Of a stretch of DNA of 7,012 nt, positions 5,968 to 7,012 are shown one piece after another. The notes beneath the pieces were generated by a model that was not told the DNA's origin, made no database searches, and was given only the letters and a program-made list of their open reading frames with translations. The position numbers were made by a program, and so were the translations under genes. Source of the DNA: an uncultured Actinomycetes bacterium (GTDB lineage Bacteria; Actinomycetota; Actinomycetes; Nanopelagicales; Nanopelagicaceae). Each line of letters opens with the position of its first letter. Position 1 is the first letter of the stretch. The stretch covers positions 1-7,012 of the forward strand of contig CALMBJ010000016.1 of NCBI GenBank assembly GCA_937860175.1, in the 5' to 3' direction.

Positions 5968-6744
5968 ATGACTTCGGGACTTATCTATATTGCGATCATT
6001 GGAATGTGGGTCGCTTATTTTGCGCCCCGCTGGATCCATGATCGAAATGAGTTCTCCGGAAAATCAGTTGAACGTTTTAAAGGCGCACTTCGAGTTGTCG
6101 CCAATCAATCTCCGCACGCCGCGGTCAGTGGTGGTGCGATCCATATTGATTTAGATCAAGAAGCAAAAGCTCGTCAAACTTTGCTTCGTCGTCGAATTAC
6201 ATTTTTGTTAATTGCATTCTCGCTAGTTACAACAGTTGTAGGTGGAGCTATGAACTCAATGCCATTTATTTACGCACTAGTGCCAGCATCAGGTTTACTG
6301 ATTTACATCGCAAGTGTTCGTCGCCATGTAATCGCTGATCAGCTACAAAAGCGTCGCGTTCAACAACTCAATCGACAAAACTCAGGTGTATCAAATACAA
6401 ATCTTGCTGAGGTTGTTCAACCAAAGCCAAGTACAGAACACTGGATTCCATTGTCAGAGCGCGAACTCAAGGGTGTTGTTATCTTGCCGCAAGGCACCGC
6501 AGCGGTCCGTAATGCATGGGAGCCAACAGAGGTTCCTGTACCTACTTATGTAAATGCTCCTAAGGCTGTTGTTCCAAAACGTGTTATTGATCTAACTATT
6601 CCTGGACAGTGGAGCGAGGAGCAGGAGCGCCTAGAAAGAGAAGCTTTGGCTGCGGCATCACCTTCTCGCGATGAGATCTTTGATCAACAACTTGCAGATG
6701 AAGCGGTTGAACGGCTTAAGCAAGCTCGCGCAGCTAACGAATAA
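5968..6744 (+). CDS. GlpR/SepX-type division-site membrane protein
   Basis: 258 aa. An N-terminal membrane helix (about 4-19, IYIAIIGMWVAYFAP) is followed by the RWIHDRNEFSG loop characteristic of this actinobacterial family. A polar segment and two more helices (about 77-93 and 99-116) come next, then a long, probably cytoplasmic tail (117-258). The tail contains the block NAWEPTEVPVPTYVNAPKA (182-200), then VIDLTIPGQWS (206-216) and an acidic/basic C-terminal helix. Position after Glp and rimJ matches Rv0996. The Corynebacterium member is the Glp receptor (named GlpR, not the glycerol repressor), and the Streptomyces relative is SepX, needed for septation. It most likely tethers Glp, and through it FtsZ, to the membrane. 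The PVPTYV block is my candidate for the conserved Glp-contact region (inference). The stop codon directly abuts that of the convergent pmt gene. Confidence 0.82.
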   Translation: MTSGLIYIAIIGMWVAYFAPRWIHDRNEFSGKSVERFKGALRVVANQSPHAAVSGGAIHIDLDQEAKARQTLLRRRITFLLIAFSLVTTVVGGAMNSMPFIYALVPASGLLIYIASVRRHVIADQLQKRRVQQLNRQNSGVSNTNLAEVVQPKPSTEHWIPLSERELKGVVILPQGTAAVRNAWEPTEVPVPTYVNAPKAVVPKRVIDLTIPGQWSEEQERLEREALAAASPSRDEIFDQQLADEAVERLKQARAANE

Positions 6745-7012
6745 TTAAATCCACGAGTCAAACCACATACGCATTTTCCAATCATCGTATGTGATGGTCT
6801 GACCGGTATATAACGGCAAGAAGTAAAGAAAACTCAGCACGATAAGAGCAAACAAGCTACCCACAATTGATTGCGAAACCGCCGGCTTTAAATCACTATC
6901 TAGCAACAACTTTGCGCAATAAACAACTGCCAGAATCATGAATGGCTCAAAAACTATTGCGTAAAAAGAGAACATAGTGCGCTCTTGCATCGCAAACCAT
7001 GGCAGGTACCCA
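6745..7012 (-). CDS. pmt: Protein O-mannosyltransferase Pmt, C-terminal fragment (5' part beyond the right edge)
   Basis: The minus-strand frame is open through the right edge. It begins GYLPWFAMQERTMFSFYAI, the conserved block before the last membrane helices of bacterial dolichyl/polyprenyl-phosphate-mannose-protein mannosyltransferases, and ends with two hydrophobic helices and the typical RMWFDSWI terminus. Pmt moves mannose from polyprenyl-phosphomannose to Ser/Thr of proteins crossing the membrane. About 88 residues are seen of a protein usually near 500. The internal ATG at 6990 is not the start, since family-conserved residues continue upstream of it. Its stop (6747-6745) adjoins the GlpR-family stop with no spacer. 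In M. tuberculosis pmt (Rv1002c) lies a few genes from Rv0996, so this is a compressed version of the same neighbourhood. Confidence 0.9.
   Translation of the reverse strand, partial: GYLPWFAMQERTMFSFYAIVFEPFMILAVVYCAKLLLDSDLKPAVSQSIVGSLFALIVLSFLYFLPLYTGQTITYDDWKMRMWFDSWI

Overview
The window looks like a compact, moderately low-GC chromosome from a genome-streamlined actinobacterium. Three things point there: (i) the 5-FCL / MoeA-like Glp / RimJ / GlpR gene order, which matches the Mycobacterium tuberculosis order Rv0992c-Rv0994-Rv0995-Rv0996 as I remember it; (ii) a bacterial protein O-mannosyltransferase (Pmt) close by; (iii) an actinobacterial CopD-CtaG fusion. Coding density is about 97%. 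Two neighbours overlap by 4 bp and 1 bp, and the two convergent pairs are separated by 3 bp and 0 bp. The tight packing, AT-leaning base composition and actinobacterial content fit a freshwater planktonic lineage of the Nanopelagicales (acI) type. That placement is inference.

Layout. Positions 1-205 (minus) carry the N-terminal part of an FmdB-type zinc-ribbon protein, cut by the left edge. A ~110-bp divergent spacer (206-315) holds a symmetric TTAG-T-CTAA element and a perfect 8-bp hairpin. A plus-strand cluster follows (316-3829): a CopC-like secreted/anchored protein, a CopD-CtaG fusion and an acyl-CoA dehydrogenase, joined by start/stop overlaps. The minus-strand 5-formyltetrahydrofolate cyclo-ligase (3833-4375) converges on this cluster. 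A 55-bp divergent spacer then leads to a second plus-strand group (4431-6744): a MoeA/gephyrin-like protein (Glp), a RimJ-type N-acetyltransferase, and a three-helix membrane protein of the GlpR/SepX family. The right edge (6745-7012, minus) is the C-terminal end of Pmt. I see no RNA genes, mobile elements, CRISPR arrays or obvious intrinsic terminators.

How the genes work together. CopC-like plus CopD-CtaG suggests a membrane module serving cytochrome c oxidase copper insertion, but this CopC has lost the histidine/aspartate copper ligands of its family. Glp and GlpR are the pair described in Corynebacterium as a gephyrin-like FtsZ-binding protein and its membrane receptor, acting in cell division.

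The most notable observation is that this Glp is a miniature. The whole MoeA region between the N-terminal linker and the third domain (about 100 residues, including the NSAMDGYA segment) is absent, and the molybdopterin-site motifs SGGVSxGD and PGKP are also gone. It is therefore unlikely to be a molybdenum-insertion enzyme and is better read as a stripped-down division scaffold retaining the dimer/receptor-binding core.
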